Source: Thozetella sp. PMI_491
Lineage: Eukaryota; Ascomycota; Sordariomycetes; Chaetosphaeriales; Chaetosphaeriaceae
Reading direction: 5' to 3'
Assembly (NCBI GenBank): GCA_021432635.1
Contig: MU270040.1
Coordinates: 751,649 to 804,980, forward strand
DNA length: 53,332 nt
The notes under the pieces: generated by a model
Told to the model about the DNA's origin: nothing
The model's input: only the letters and a program-made list of their open reading frames with translations
Databases searched by the model: none
Shown here: piece after piece, positions 1-12,479 of the stretch
Layout of the letters: each line of letters begins with the position of its first letter
Position numbering within the stretch: position 1 is the stretch's first letter
Program-made: the position numbers and the translations under genes

Positions 1-381
1 CCTCTCCCCGCCGATATTGGTACAGACGAGGCAGGAGAACGGGCCGAAGTACAAGAACTCTCTGGAGCAGTGGTGGATGAAGACGATGCACACAATGAAG
101 CCGATGGTGTTGGAGCGGAAGAACCAGCCGGGTCGCCATCACAAGCCAGCAGTCCTGCAGCAAGCACGGCAGTGGAGAAGCCACCGGCGAAGAGCAAGAT
201 CCGCCTCCCATTCATACTTCTTCCTGGCGGCGTCTTTTTTGCCATTGCAACCATGTGGTGCGCCGACTGGGTGGTGGCCGCAGCGACTGGGAACACGGGC
301 GGTGTTCCAACATTAAATGTCCATAAAGGGCAATGGATAGCTTACTTGGTGATATCCAAGCTGCCCTTGCTTTGTTTCTAG
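1..381 (+). CDS. 3' end of an unidentified ORF, cut by the window edge
   Basis: The frame beginning at base 1 is open to a stop at 379-381, so this is probably the 3' end of a gene that starts outside the window. The visible 126 residues begin with an acidic, Ala/Pro/Ser-rich stretch (many E and D, residues about 1-55). A short basic segment (KSKIR) follows, then a hydrophobic segment (LPFILLPGGVFFAIATMWCADWV is spread over about residues 70-92) that could be one membrane span. No motif is recognised. The first Met-like codon inside the frame is GTG at 70, so no eukaryotic start is visible. The stop could also belong to an unspliced intron. It may be a chance ORF; confidence is low. Confidence 0.3.
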   Translation, partial: PLPADIGTDEAGERAEVQELSGAVVDEDDAHNEADGVGAEEPAGSPSQASSPAASTAVEKPPAKSKIRLPFILLPGGVFFAIATMWCADWVVAAATGNTGGVPTLNVHKGQWIAYLVISKLPLLCF

Positions 382-1629
382 ATAGTACCAGCCCATTGGA
401 GCTTAATAAAGGTTCTTCAAATTGGCCATCGCTAACTTGATGTCCCCATCGCCTTTGGGCCTTGACGCATTTCCAGAAATCGAACATCTCAGCGTGAAAT
501 ACTCAGACCTGTAGCTTTCCTCGTTCCGTAGCCAACCTGAGAGCCTCTTGACTCTGACCCATTGTTTTGAGTTCCTCACTGAAATGGGGTCTAATCGTGC
601 CTTGGAGTAGCCCTAAACGGTTCTAGAACGCAAGGGGCCCATTGCGTTGGTTTCCCTTCCAACCCCAGCGCCATCGGCCGTTGTCGGGCCGTGCTCCCGC
701 CGGCGCTGGTGTGGGTTTGGGTATACGAGACTACGTAGAGCACCTACACGCCTTGTGGCTTGATCGGACGTCCCATTACGCCCGGCGCCTCTCCATAATT
801 GTCTGCCCCAGATCGATGCTCCCAACAACTGAGCGGTTTTCTGCCACTTGGCCACAGTTACAGCCTTTCAGCAAGGTAGATGCTGCCCAGCAGGAAAGTG
901 TTCATTTGCCTTGGGCACGCTCCAATCCATGGCAACCACATGCGAGATTCCTACTTCAGTTGCATATAAGCATCCACGGGCTTGTAGCTGAAGCCAGTAA
1001 GAAGAGCCATGGGCAACACTAAAGCACGGACTGGCCAAACTTGGCCAAACTTCTGAGCGGTCAGCGACGCAAAGGCGCCAATGCCCCTTGCAGAAACCGA
1101 CGATCTATTCCTTAGTGGTCTTACATTCCTCGTATAGCGCTGCTTAGGGCGTCACTACTGCTCCTCAGACCAATTCAATCCCGCTTCTAGCGCGCTATAG
1201 GTCTGTGTTGTGGCTATTCAGCTCCGCCGCTTTGGGATGCGCCCAGGCACTAGCCTGCTAGCCCATCAGTGAGCCGCCCGGGGCACTAGCCCAAGCCAAT
1301 CAAATGGCCTATATTGAGTCGGGCATATGCACAGCTCGGCACTTCAGTATGAAATTAGGGGGTAGGATGGTCGAGTGAGATGGTGGTGACACGCCGGCTG
1401 CATAGTGGCTCACAGGCTGCTTGCTTTTTCCGGGTTCTGTTTATTTTTTCGCCTCTGGTAAGCAGATATAAGATCCAGCCTCTTTCAGCGGCGGCTCTAT
1501 ATGAAATCATAAGCTCCATGTTGGTTTGGTAACCAGGCGAAGTGGTCATCAGCGCCCTCGACACGTTCTCTCGCTATATTTTCCGCTAGGCTAGAAAAGA
1601 TCTCTAAAGGTGAACACAGTCGTTACAGG
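382..1629. other. Intergenic, no supported gene
   Basis: About 1.25 kb without a convincing coding frame. Short overlapping ORFs occur on both strands but show no domain-like sequence, splice structure or codon consistency. The last ~150 bases are presumably the promoter and leader of the secreted-protein gene at 1630; an AT-rich TATATT-like stretch lies near 1573. Confidence 0.5.
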
Positions 1630-2238
1630 ATGAAGTTCACATTCGCTACCGTTAGTGCCCTTATGGGCCTGACTATGGCTTCCCCAATCCTGGACGACAG
1701 AACCAACAAGCAATGCCCTGCGAACGGGTCGCTACCTCCCAACTACGTCAAGCCGTCTCTAATTGTCAACGTCTCCAAGAGGCTGCCCTCCTTCCCATTC
1801 GGCCCAACGCAGACGCCTCTCATCACCCCAGGCGACTTCTGCGCCATCTTCAACCTAGAACTCCCCCCCTCGGCCTCGGACAAGATCTGTCAGCTCGTCT
1901 TCCTCTTCCCGAGCCATCAGCAGACATCCAACTACTTTACCTACCTGACAGGCAAGGATGGAGGCCACTTTAGCTTTACAGGTTACGCCGTTGGCGCGGG
2001 TGCTACGCCCAAAACTACGTACAGCCACCAGCCCGCAGCAGGTCCCAATCCGCCGAGCCCGCCTGCTGTCTTGAGCCCAGGCAATGCCTACGTCATCAAC
2101 TCTGCCCCTTGTGGCTTACCTCCTGGGCTCAAGGATCCGGTAACAGTCAGCGGCATGCTTTGCAGCCCAGACACATTTTTCAACTTCAACAATAGTGATG
2201 AGTCTTGCCCTATTGGGTTTTTCGTCGAGCTGTTATGA
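1630..2238 (+). CDS. Secreted But2 C-terminal-domain-like protein
   Basis: A single-exon ORF of 202 residues. Residues 1-17 (MKFTFATVSALMGLTMA, then SP) form a typical signal peptide, so the protein is probably secreted. The body has the look of fungal proteins with the ubiquitin-3-binding-protein But2 C-terminal domain: a CQLVFLFP segment near residue 96, an aromatic beta-rich stretch after it, several Cys, and a terminal GFFVELL. Family members are small extracellular or cell-surface proteins of uncertain biochemical role; the But2 name does not imply ubiquitin binding here. N-glycosylation sequons are visible (NGS, NVS, NNS). The ATG at 1630 is chosen because the signal peptide begins there. 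It stands alone, with gene-poor DNA on both sides. Signal peptide: seen. Family: inferred from pattern memory. Confidence 0.8.
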   Translation: MKFTFATVSALMGLTMASPILDDRTNKQCPANGSLPPNYVKPSLIVNVSKRLPSFPFGPTQTPLITPGDFCAIFNLELPPSASDKICQLVFLFPSHQQTSNYFTYLTGKDGGHFSFTGYAVGAGATPKTTYSHQPAAGPNPPSPPAVLSPGNAYVINSAPCGLPPGLKDPVTVSGMLCSPDTFFNFNNSDESCPIGFFVELL

Positions 2239-3877
2239 GTTTTGTTTTCATAACCAGCTGAAGGGCTAGAATATGGAGCCGGCTGTTAAAGCTAGGGGTG
2301 TAGAACGGTTATCGATCCTATAATAATACCTATTTTCATTTTTCTTCCTACTAACTATCGTCGCGATTGCGTTTCGATAGTGCAATGTAGCGCAGCAATC
2401 GGGGATGCATGAAGTGATTCACTGGTGTAATTAGGTCGTGCTATAACTATTACCTATTAGCAAGATTAGACACTTGTTCTAGTATAAGGATATGATCTTT
2501 TATAGTGTATAGGACACCGTAGGGGAAGGTAATGGCTTTTACAGGTATTTATATCTGGACCTTTATTCCTACAAAGGTAAATACTGGGGCCACTAGTATT
2601 ACCTACTAAATCTAAGCCTTAAAAAGAGCGGCAGGTAGCGTCAATAACCGGTTGCTGTTTAATGATTATGTTTCTCAAGTCGGCGGTGGACTAGCCCGGG
2701 CTGCTAAAGCATAATAAAGTGAAGCTATTATTCCACGAGCTGGGGCACGGGAGCTGCGACCTGGCGGGTGTATCGAAATGCTTACAATTCTTTAGCGCAG
2801 TAAGTACTACTCACTTTCCAGTGGCTGCGGCTAATAGGTGGCTAAGGATAGTGTAGTTAACATCGGGTAACTTTAACGAAGCGCTGTCCCAGATACTTGA
2901 CGAGTAGTGTTTCGACACGAAGGGGCTCAAGGCGCCGTCTTCGCACTACCAAACAGGCGAGCAGCTTTCCTAACAACATAACCATAGCGCAGATCCGGAC
3001 TAAGCCTGCCAGCGGGCTATAGACTCTTATCGGTATATTACTGCTGGCTTTATGGGATATAGAGGTATACTCGGCCACAGAAGAGGTAGATCTTTCTAAG
3101 GTCTATCCTAAGTATATAGAGCTGATAGGGGTTAAGGGGCCCAAGGATAAGTAAGTAAATAACCCTTCCTCGAGTATATACCGTCTGATATTTTTACTTA
3201 TCCAATATATAAATAGGCATCGCTACGTCTAGTAATAATACCTCTTCTACAGCGGCAAGACAAGTATATATCAATATCTTTAGTCTAAGGTGCATATTAT
3301 AAACATGTTTAACACAGTGTTCTGGGCCGACCCGCTTGACGGCAAGGCCAGCCGCTGGTACCGACATAGGGTATTAAGCGAAACGACCGCTGCGGCTTTT
3401 GGAAGGTGGGGACATGACAACGTTGGAGTCGCAGCTCGGCAAGAAACAGAAGACCGTGACAAGCACAGTGGCTTTATAGATTGGAGAGCAGCCAATGAAA
3501 GAGCTTCCGTATCAAAGCATGTCTAGTGTATAGCAAAGCTAGGCATTCTTACTATTTTATGTTCAATTACAACTCAGTACTCTCTTCTTATTCTTATAAT
3601 CCGTATACTATTACATCTTTACTTTCCTAATTTCGCAAATCATTAGGTTCTTCGGTGCTTAGATTCTCCCTAGATCAGTACGAGACTGAGGTCACGGCAA
3701 TGCAGATTATAAGCGAAAACGAGCATATTTCAGCTCACTCTTTACTTCTCCTCGGCTGTGCATGACTGCAATGTTTATTCCTCGTGCTAATCCGTACATG
3801 TGGCCGGCCCATTGTCTCCATAGTTTTCGCGTTCCCGTACAATACTAGTCGAGCAATACATGCTAGCCTCCCTTCCC
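2239..3877. other. Gene-poor, partly AT-rich stretch, possible repeat relics
   Basis: About 1.6 kb between two genes. 2280-2640 and 3090-3290 are rich in TA/AT steps such as CTATAATAATACC and AAGTATATAGAG, with stops in all frames, resembling RIP-mutated repeats elsewhere in this window. A more GC-balanced part (2860-3080 and 3290-3530) gives short open frames on both strands but nothing recognisable. I cannot name an element or find terminal repeats here. Confidence 0.4.
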
Positions 3878-5074
3878 TCAATGTTTCTGGAATGTCTTGT
3901 TGTACCACGCCACGCCACGCTCCATTCCCTCCTGCAAGCTCACGGTGGCTTTGTAGCCCAACCTCTTCTTCGCTTTCTCGATGCTAAACGTGCGCTGCAT
4001 TATCGTGTAGCTTAAGCTCTTGCGATTCAGTATCGGCTGCTTGGTGCCAAATGTAAAGATCCAATACAGCCATTCCGTGACAGCGGCAATAAAGAACATG
4101 AACCCAACTGGGACGACCTTGATGTCCTTTTGCGCGACAGGGCGCCCGGCGGCTGCAGCGAACATTCGTACGACATCCCAAAATGGCCGCGGGTCTCCGT
4201 TCGTGATGTTGAAAGCCTCGCCGTCGACTTTCATGTCTCCCGTTGGAAGGGGATCACGCATCAGGATTTTTGCAGCAAGAATGTGGGCCTCTGCTGCATT
4301 GCCGACATAGGTTACGTCAAACGAGTTGGTGTTGTCACCGATTTGCGTGTTTGCCTTGCCTGCAAGAGCTCTCTCGATAGAGCCTTTGGTCGTTTGGAGA
4401 TCCCCTTCCCCGCTAAATTGAGATAAAAAAATTGAATTAGCAGTTCGCTAACCAGTGGATAGAGAGGTAGAGATGCAGCTTCGGATGTAGCGTGCACTTC
4501 GGTCGCAATCCTGGCAGCTCACTTACATTAATCCAGCAGGGCGAATTGAGACCGTATACACGCCATTGACACCATTCGATTCGAGAACTATCGTCTCCGC
4601 TATGCCCTTTGTATGCGAATATTCTTGGTGCTGCTCGGGCATGCGGAGGACGGGCAGCGACTCGTCAGCGTTAGTGAGCGGGTGAGATAGCAAGCCCGAG
4701 TGCACAATCGACGGACTGGACGAGTAAACGAAGGCTCTGACGGTGCCAATCGCATGACTAGCCTCAATCAGAATACGAGTTCCCTCGATGTTGATGCTTT
4801 CCATCATCGCAAAGGTGTTGACGCTACTAGTAGTCGCCATGGAAGCTGCGGTGTGAAAGACGACGTTAGGCTTGACTTTAGCGAACACGCTCTCCACCTC
4901 GGATCGGTTGGTGATGTCGCCCTTGAAGTACTCCACCCCTTCGATCAGGTTTTTGTCCGGCCGTCGCGCAAGGACGGTGACCGACCTCGCATGCTTGCCG
5001 TCGACAAGTTGTTTGACGATATGGTGTCCAAGACAGCCACACCCGCCGGTGACGAGTACCGTGCCTAGCGACAT
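3878..5074 (-). CDS. 3beta-hydroxysteroid dehydrogenase / sterol-4-carboxylate 3-dehydrogenase-like (extended SDR)
   Basis: Two exons, complement(3878..4412, 4527..5074), 360 residues. The donor GTAAGT begins at 4526 and the acceptor TTTAG ends at 4413; joining restores RPAGLIGEGDL, the usual run across this point in the family. The N-terminus (TVLVTGGCGCLGHHIV) is the Rossmann NAD(P) site TGGxGxxG. YSHTK near residue 151 is the catalytic YxxxK. A hydrophobic segment near residue 280 (VPVGFMFFIAAVTEWLYW) suggests membrane association, as in ERG26/3beta-HSD enzymes. Relatives oxidise a 3beta-hydroxyl of sterols, sometimes with C4 decarboxylation; the true substrate here is unknown. The start is the ATG at 5074, since upstream codons in frame include only a TTG. 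No sterol genes lie nearby, so a secondary-metabolic role is equally possible. Confidence 0.85.
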
Positions 5075-6844
5075 TTTTCTTTGGCCCAAGGGAAACGTAG
5101 TCTGTCGCCCAGGCTCGACCCAGGTCGGGAGGCGTGGATTGGCGGCTTGGTATTGCGGCGACGAGCCAAAAGCAGATCCGCCTCTATTCGCGGGTCAGAA
5201 GAAGTCAAGAGGGATGACGTGAAGGAGGGCATGAACGAACCATATTAAAGGCTGGCACAGGCACTCCAGCAAATTATCCGATAGGCCCACTGAGGATTAC
5301 AATACGTTACACGTTAGACCCAATTAGAGCAAAAGTCCAGGGAAGTAACCCCTTCCAATACTAGTGCTGACTGTGGTGCTAAGGTCGAGATCCTGTCCTT
5401 ATTTTCAGCAGCTGCCATTGCTTAGGCCGCAGCGAAGAAGTAACGCAGTTAGGGACTGCGAATAAAAAAACCAAAATGAAAAATAAGGGCTTCTTGTTAG
5501 ATTAAGAGATTAGGTAGCGACTGCCAGCTATAATAAGCACGCTACCAAGTGACTCGGTTAGGCACTCGTGCACCTTTCCTCTGCCGAAGTGCTCATTTTT
5601 CTTTCGGCTTTCTATACTGGGGGAGGAATATAAGGCTCTAAAATCCAGCCGGCCGCTCGACATTCCACCATGAAATCTCTCACAGCATACGCGCTGTGCT
5701 ATGCGATTAAAGTTTCGAGCCCATCCTGCTTTAGGATCCCCGTCTCGGATGGGGTGTGCATGCGATCCAGACGTGTGCCTCGACCACTGCGTCGAAGAAC
5801 ATTTACCTGCATTCTCAGGTCTGTTTCCACGGCTAGAGACTTTTTCATTGCAGATACTCCACCAGGAAGTTTCCATGAGACCGGCGAGCAGATTAAAGCT
5901 GGAAATGGCCCCTCCTATCACGTCCGCTAATTGCCCTTGTCCAAGCAGGCAAACAGGGCACTGTTGGCCGGTAACCTGGGTGTGTAATATTTGCGGCTGG
6001 TTTATCATTTACGATGAGAGAGCTGTTTGTCCATTCCCCAAGAGTCCTCAGGTCCAAGACACCCGGACAAGGTGGCGTGCCCATTTCCCCTACTATCGTG
6101 CACTGAATCGGCTGAACGTCAGATTTATTCGATGCTGGAATCCAAACCTTCTTATAGCTCGCCTGGCTGTACTAATTGTTCATGGTGGCATATGCATGAC
6201 TAGAACCTCTGCCATTTATTTAAATACATAATTATGCAACGATTTGGAGGGGTGGTTAAGTTAGTAAATAAAGGCCTGTCAGTATCTCAGTGCGACTTCA
6301 CCGCGGACACCGCCAGCTGCATCAAGGTGAAATATAGCCCTCTGCCGGGAGTAACATTAAATATTAATAGGAATAGCTACATAGGTAGCTAGCTGTTCGG
6401 ATCGAAAGAAGTTAGAATATAATAATTAGGTAATTTTCACAGTATCAACAGGACAAGTAAATAAGTAGGGCCTAGCGTACTAATCTGCTTTCATCAGGCG
6501 CCAGAGCCAGGCTCTGGGACTATGTAACAGCAAATCGCATTTGCCCATTCGTCGCTAACCGAAATGCCGCATAACCGCTAAGAGCGGCACAGCAACATTT
6601 GCCAAGACTTGGGTAGGCAACCCCATCATATTCCCGCTTCATTGAGATTTTTCATTTTACTTTTTGTAGCTTCTTTCCCCCTAATTCTCGCGTCAAGCGC
6701 GTTGTTTTTGCCCGGCCGAGAATGCTCATCAGCGACATACACTCCGCTTCCATCTGTCATATGTCCTGATATCTTCTTGTCTGGCCATCGCCGGCGTCAA
6801 CATCGGCAAGCATCCTAGCCGTACACAGTGGAACCAATACAAAT
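5075..6844. other. Intergenic, only weak ORFs
   Basis: About 1.77 kb. A minus-strand frame of 168 codons (5502-6008) and plus-strand frames at 5670-6231 overlap each other. None has a recognisable domain, a signal peptide with a coherent mature region, or clear introns. The minus frame at 5893-6084 has two N-glycosylation-like sequons and a Cys-containing stretch and could be a decayed fragment of a secreted protein, but I would not call it a gene. The part after 6230 is AT-rich and resembles promoter or degraded repeat DNA. Confidence 0.4.
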
Positions 6845-7490
6845 ATGGAGCTTGGTATCCACCAAGGCGCGCGGCCACAGCCTCTGCGGCTCAGATGGAC
6901 CCAGCTGAGCTGCCGCGTCGTTTCTCTCCTCATCGACTTTGGCTTCCTCATAGGAACTGCATGGTTCTGTGCTACTTGGCCGGAGCGCGCTTCCAGCGCG
7001 GCGCTTGCGATCAGCGCAGTAGGTTCTGGGCCGTCGTGACGGCCAGTGCCCCTTGCAGGGGTATTGTTGCTGACGATACCGCGTTCAATATCATAGACAG
7101 CTATCGGATTATTGGTGAACGCATATGAAGCCGTTAGAGCTCTGCGCAACGGCGCCATCCCGCCGCGGTTGAACTCGTTCAATCCGTGGGCCATTCCCGC
7201 CGACATCCTTGTTTTCGGTTTAGCGTTAGGGGCATACGGTAGGATGGCTTTCGACACTGGCAATCCCGATCAGGACCCAAACATGCCCTTCGAATTTGGC
7301 GCCCCTCCGTGGTATTATAATGCTGTGAGGCTTGGCCTCCTATCCGTGCTTATTGCGTAAGAAGCCCGAACACGTGTTTACTGTGATGATTTTACTGAAT
7401 AGAGGTGATAGTTCTATACATGCCCTCTTTGCGGTCCTTGGCTGCGTTGGGTTCTTTGTTTCCAGATGCATAGAGAGACGAAAGGCCTAG
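6845..7490 (+). CDS. Small multi-pass membrane protein of unknown function
   Basis: Three exons, 6845..7018, 7097..7356 and 7403..7490, giving 173 residues. Intron 1 starts GTAGGT, has a CTGAC branch-like site near 7070 and ends TCATAG. Intron 2 is 46 bases, starts GTAAGA, has TTTACTGAAT and ends AATAG. Both keep the frame and remove in-frame stops at 7037 and 7094, which supports a real spliced gene rather than a pseudogene. Four hydrophobic segments are visible: about residues 24-46, 48-68, 92-114 and 137-165. The conserved-looking loop RLNSFNPWAIPADILVFG and a basic C-terminal tail (RCIERRKA) point to an integral membrane protein. I do not recognise the family. An upstream extra exon cannot be excluded. 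Confidence 0.72.
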
Positions 7491-8240
7491 TTAGTGTCGC
7501 CAGCTGTGCTTAGAGGTAGCGACATCTGCACTTAATTCAGCCGAGACGCCAGCCGGGAGTCGCGAGCATCGGATCAAGGCACTCTTCGCCAGGCAAGAAG
7601 ACTTGCGATACCATGTATACAGTCATCAGTTTGCTGCAGTGGCTAAGTAGTAATTTGTCTGTCATCAACAGTTAGTTATCCACAGAAGAATGCCGTAGGG
7701 GAAGAGGTCCTTGCTTCGCTTGCTCACTCAACGTCCCTAGAGGACCTTCTTGGCTTGCGGTGCAACACTTGTGGCGCAGCAAGGGTCTGCTCCCTTCCCA
7801 TTGACCCGACCCATGAGATGCCCTCGTTCGGCAGTGCATGCAGGATCTATAACCCATAGTCCACTGCTTTCTAACTCTAAGTCCTTTCGGGCGCACCTCG
7901 GTCTCCTTTGACTATTTACGCCACTGTTTTTCTACCACCACTTATCCCAAAGCGCTACATTCAGCTATTTGCCGACGAATTACTATACCCGGTGTCACCC
8001 TACGGCGGTAAATATTGCCTGTCGGCGCAATTTAATATATTCATCCCTCCCATCACCACCGAAGGATCTCGCTTGTGCCTCGAACCCCGCCCTCGGGGGC
8101 CACGTGCTCTTGCGCAACAATAAGTGCAGGTTTAAAAAAGCGCGGGGGGTTATTAATAGCAAGCTTTCGGACGGATCGTAAGCTGTTCAGTGTAAGACAA
8201 AGAGTCTTACAGATGCCATCCGTATCTCTACATCCGCTTC
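7491..8240. other. Intergenic / promoter of the NLR-like gene
   Basis: About 750 bases with only short unsupported frames. The segment just before 8241 presumably carries the promoter and leader of the NACHT-ankyrin gene. No clear TATA box or repeat was identified. Confidence 0.4.
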
Positions 8241-11200
8241 ATGGCAAATTCGGTCGTTCCGTACGGAAAGCTGAAACCGGAGGTTAAGCTAGCTCAGGCC
8301 ATATCCGAGTTTGCCCTCGTTCTCGACGAACCTCGTCGCAGGACGTTCAAGGTGCTTAGAACGAGATCGCCGCCACTGCCTTCTGATGTCATCCGCCTCA
8401 CTGAGGAGATCAACAGCGATGGCTCCCGACAGCATAAGTCGTGGAAGCCGTTCGGGACGCGGCTCGTTGCGATTTTGGAGCGCGTACAGCTGATAAGTTG
8501 CGTCGGCGATGCCATTGTTTATGGGGCACAAAATATGATAGCCAGTGGTATCTGGGCAGCAGTCAAGATGTCTCTGCAGGTATGTCCTGTGCCATTTTTG
8601 CTTTTCGTATTATGCTAATGGCTGCCATAGCTTGCCACCTCGTATCTCACCTATTTTGACAAGGTGACGGAGATTCTGATGCGAGTAGGGCGCATGTCGC
8701 ACATTAAGCAGGACTTGGTAATGCTGTTTTCTTCTTGCTCGCAGCTTCAGAATGCCATGTGTGAATACCTCATCGTGGTGACCAACTTTTGCCGTGGAAT
8801 CGTGCTGTTCACGAAAAAAGCACGGTTCGCTCAGTTTATTTCGTCCGTATCGAGGGAATTCTTGGACTTTGAGGATCAACTTGCTACTTGGAGTTCGTTC
8901 ATCCAGGAGAGATGCAACTACCTTGCAACGAAATCGCAGCTAGAGTCTAGCAAGGTGGTTTCCAACACCAGCCGAGTCTTAACCTCATTCACCGGCGCGC
9001 AGAAGAAAGAGCAAGAGCGGCAGACTCAGAAAAGAGTCTTCGCCCTTCAACGCCATCTATCGCCGTACCAATCGGACTTTGAACCCGCCTGGCGCCGTGA
9101 GCGTAGGAAGGGCACAGCTACATGGATATTTACACACCGTGTCTATCTTCTGTGGTGCGCCAAGGATACTTCTGATGTGCTATTCATCAGTGGGAGTCTG
9201 GGAAGCGGGAAGACGGTGCTGATGGCCAACATCTTCGCGTCCATCGTCTCATCAAGCACCGTATCGCTTCGACCTATATCCTCACCTCTAGCAACCGCGA
9301 GCTTTTTTTGTCAAAGCGGAAGCCCCAAATCGCTCGAGTCGCGACATATAATTGGCAGTATATTGTATCAGCTTGTCAGGAGTGAAACGGTCAACATCTC
9401 TCCTAAGTTTCTCTCTGATTCGGTACCAAACACCCTCTGGGGAGAGAATATAGACGACCTCTTGAACCTCGCGTTACCTCTCTTGCCTCTGTCCTCATAC
9501 TACATCATCTTGGATGGCCTGGATGACTGCTCGGTTCAAGTGGTTGAAGAGGTTGCCATGATATTATCCAAGCTGATGGAGAAGCGAACAACTCGTCTTT
9601 GCCTCTCCAGCCGACTAGGGTCAAAGATCACTGGCATACTAGAAGATAGCTGGCCTCATGCACTGAATATTTCCTTATCTGCGGTGGACCGTTACGATGA
9701 GATCAGGACTTTCGTCGAGACGGAGATCGACCGACGATGCTCCAGATACCAATATCCCATCAGCCACGTTCTTCTGGATGGAATCAAGAGAACCCTTTCT
9801 GAAAAGACAGAAGGGATGTTTCTCTGGCTAATCTTACAAATCAACGCTCTATTCCCACGGTTCCAGAACCAACGAGTTGTATCCGACTTCGACATAATCC
9901 AGCTCCTGGAAACGTTGCCTCCCGACCTGCCGCATGCTTTTGACCGCGCCATAGAGGGAATCACGGATATGCGCTATGGGAGTCGTTTGTTCGAAATCAT
10001 CGCCTCGGCACAACGTCGTTTAACTCTGGACGAACTCCAGGTTGCCCTGAATGTTAAGCCTGGAATAGTGGAATGGAATCCATCCACTCTTCCCTATCAC
10101 GCACTGAGTGTCATATATTCCTGTGGAGGCGGTCTACTCGACGTGGACGAGGAAGACTCGACGGTTGCCTTCATCCATAGCAGTGTCCTCACCTATCTCA
10201 CGAACCCTCGTCTGAATGATCCCTGCCCTTTGGATACATTTTGCTTCTCTTTGGAGGATGCCCGCATGAATATGGGCTATATTTGTATCACCTACCTTAA
10301 CTATTCCCTCTGGGAGCGACAGCTCGCTCTCATCAACCAACCTGTTGTAGTGGCCAATCGGCTTACTGGGACAGTTGCCTCTGCCATCAATCGAGAATCA
10401 TCACATATGGTCTTGATGAGCACCTTCAGGGCGGCCCGGGATCTCTTCCATCCATCTCGCCCAGCTGTTGATCTGCCGAGCTTTGATCTCATTCGTCTTC
10501 TTCAGCAATTCAGTGCGACTCCGGGAGCCAGAGACATCGTTCGCAGTTTCTTCGGCTATGCGCGCGACTTCTGGCTTATCCATACCAGTCAATTTTCTCT
10601 GGAAGACAACTTCCGATTCAGCTTACTTCTGAAGAGGCTTTTGAGGAATAGGTCACAGTCTTTGAATCTTCCATGGAATTCCTTGGAGCCCGGCGAGAAT
10701 GGAGCTCTTTCATGGGCTATCAGACATAGCCATACAGAACTTTTTCGGTGCGCGCTGGCTGAGAGCGGATGGATTCTGTGGGAATTAAAAACGGCAGCTC
10801 CGGATGACATTGCGAATTTCAATAACTCCATTCAACTGTGTCGACGCGGGCTCGGGGATATCATCGCGCACTGTGTCTGGAGCCATTGTAAACCGCGACA
10901 TTCGCCCGAGCAGCAAGATTACTTACCGGGCCCTAACTGTGCAAGCGCTGTGTCAATGGTCCAATGGCTTATTAACCATGGTGCGGATCCCAATGCTTCT
11001 TTGATGTCTACAATATGGAAACCCTATCCACAACCGCAAAACCAACCCGGCATTCAGCCTGCCGGCGAGGACTCTACCCCAGCCCGCATTCTTAAACAGC
11101 GAAGCTATCCACTAGCACTTGCTCTGACACTCTCTCATCCCTGTACGAGACTAGCTCAAGAGCTAATCGGGAATGGCGCGTCGGTTAATGAGAATGGCCA

Positions 11201-12479
11201 AGACGACTGTCCGTTACTCGTCGCTGCGGAGGCTGGAAACGTGGAAATCATTGAGCTGCTTCTTAGCAAAGGTGCCGACCCCAATACTCTAGTCAACGGC
11301 ACTGTACCTTTGTTTAGGCATCTATATAATGCTGGGGTTGAAGCCCGGGTCTTACACTGCTTGCTGAAGGCGGGCGCTTCGATTGGCCTCGAACGGCCAA
11401 TGGAGAACCCACTCCTCCTTGCCACCCTTCAAGATGGCCAACATGAAGCAGTCATGGGCGTACTGAGGGCGTTAGACCTTGGTTTCTCACTATGCACGAC
11501 TCCAAAATGGATTCTGACAAGAGCTTTCGTCATCCTCTTAGATAGCCCAGAATCCCACAAGCCGGAGACCAGAACTGCGCGAGGCATAGAGTCCCTCATT
11601 ATCGCGGGAGCTGATGTCAACGACTCCCAAATACCGGTCAAGAACATCACAGAGTGGACAGAAGAGTCTGATCCTCGCACGAAGTCTCGGCAGCTCGACC
11701 CAACAACCCTGCATAGATGTCGGCGACCGCTAATTTTCGCGTTTCAAAGCACCCCCGAGGCGAGTGAGCCTTGGTTAGCCAAAAAGCTTCTGTTCCATGG
11801 AGCAGATCCTGACGTAAAAGATGAGATTGGGCGCAAGGTAGATGAATTCTGCCAACCAGGAGGACGCAAATCAAATTTGTTGCGTCAGTACAGAAAGGAT
11901 GTCAGCGACAGAATGCAGGACACAATCAGTGCAGTTGGCTGCCTCGACCTAGGTACCTTTTTAGCCATCATCCAGACCGGCGCTATACATTACCAGGAGC
12001 AGATTGTCCCCAAGACAACTCCAGCATCGGCTCAGAGATGGGCATCCCAGCTGCTCAAGTTCTGCTGCAATCCTCATGTAATAGCGTCGAGAGAAAAGCA
12101 AACTGCGACGAAGCTGTTCATGGCATACTCCCTGATGGCTGAGGGATATCCCTACTCTCTTGCTCAGCCTCAGCTTGAAAACATGGTTTCTCGGGCCACA
12201 GAACAAGACCTTATCAACACATTCGACATGGGCTTGATGGTTCCCGCAGGCATAGTCCCATGGCCAAAATCATGGAGCCCACGGCAAATTTCTATCGACC
12301 GTGGAATGCATCAGCTTCAAAACAGACTTGTACGTTTTGGAGAAGTAGATTGCTTTTCGAACCCGAGCACTCCGGAGATACAATTTGGTTCTCAGCAGCG
12401 GCACCGCTTTTCAAATACAAAAAGGACAGATCAGGTATCATGGGTTCTGCTGAAATGCCGACCAACTCACTTGGGTTAA
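8241..12479 (+). CDS. NLR-like NACHT-ankyrin STAND protein
   Basis: Two exons, 8241..8579 and 8631..12479, giving 1395 residues. The 51-base intron starts GTATGT, has GCTAAT and ends CATAG, and joins MSLQ to LATSYL. Residues about 60-200 form a helical N-terminal region resembling the fungal DUF7708 domain that precedes many NACHT modules. Walker A (GSLGSGKT) lies near residue 302 and Walker B (IILDGLDD) near 404, marking an NTPase switch. Ankyrin-like repeats follow from about residue 880, clearest at 960-1000 (LLVAAEAGNVEIIELLLSKGADPN), with diverged copies to about 1180. Fungal STAND proteins of this layout act in non-self recognition or programmed cell death; the ligand here is unknown. 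A GTATCA near 12435 could be a donor for another C-terminal intron, so the last ~15 residues are uncertain. Confidence 0.9.

Noticed and set aside
2520..2600. Short hairpin-like sequence with GGTAAT and ATTACC ends
   Set aside because: Pairing is partial and the AT-rich context makes chance inverted repeats likely.
5502..6008. 168-codon minus-strand frame
   Set aside because: It overlaps plus-strand frames, has no ATG-led signal peptide or domain, and no consistent splice structure.
7019..7096. Two in-frame stops in the small membrane-protein gene, at first taken as RIP damage
   Set aside because: They lie inside a plausible 78-base intron with a CTGAC branch site and TAG acceptor, and a second intron restores the C-terminus, so the gene is read as intact.
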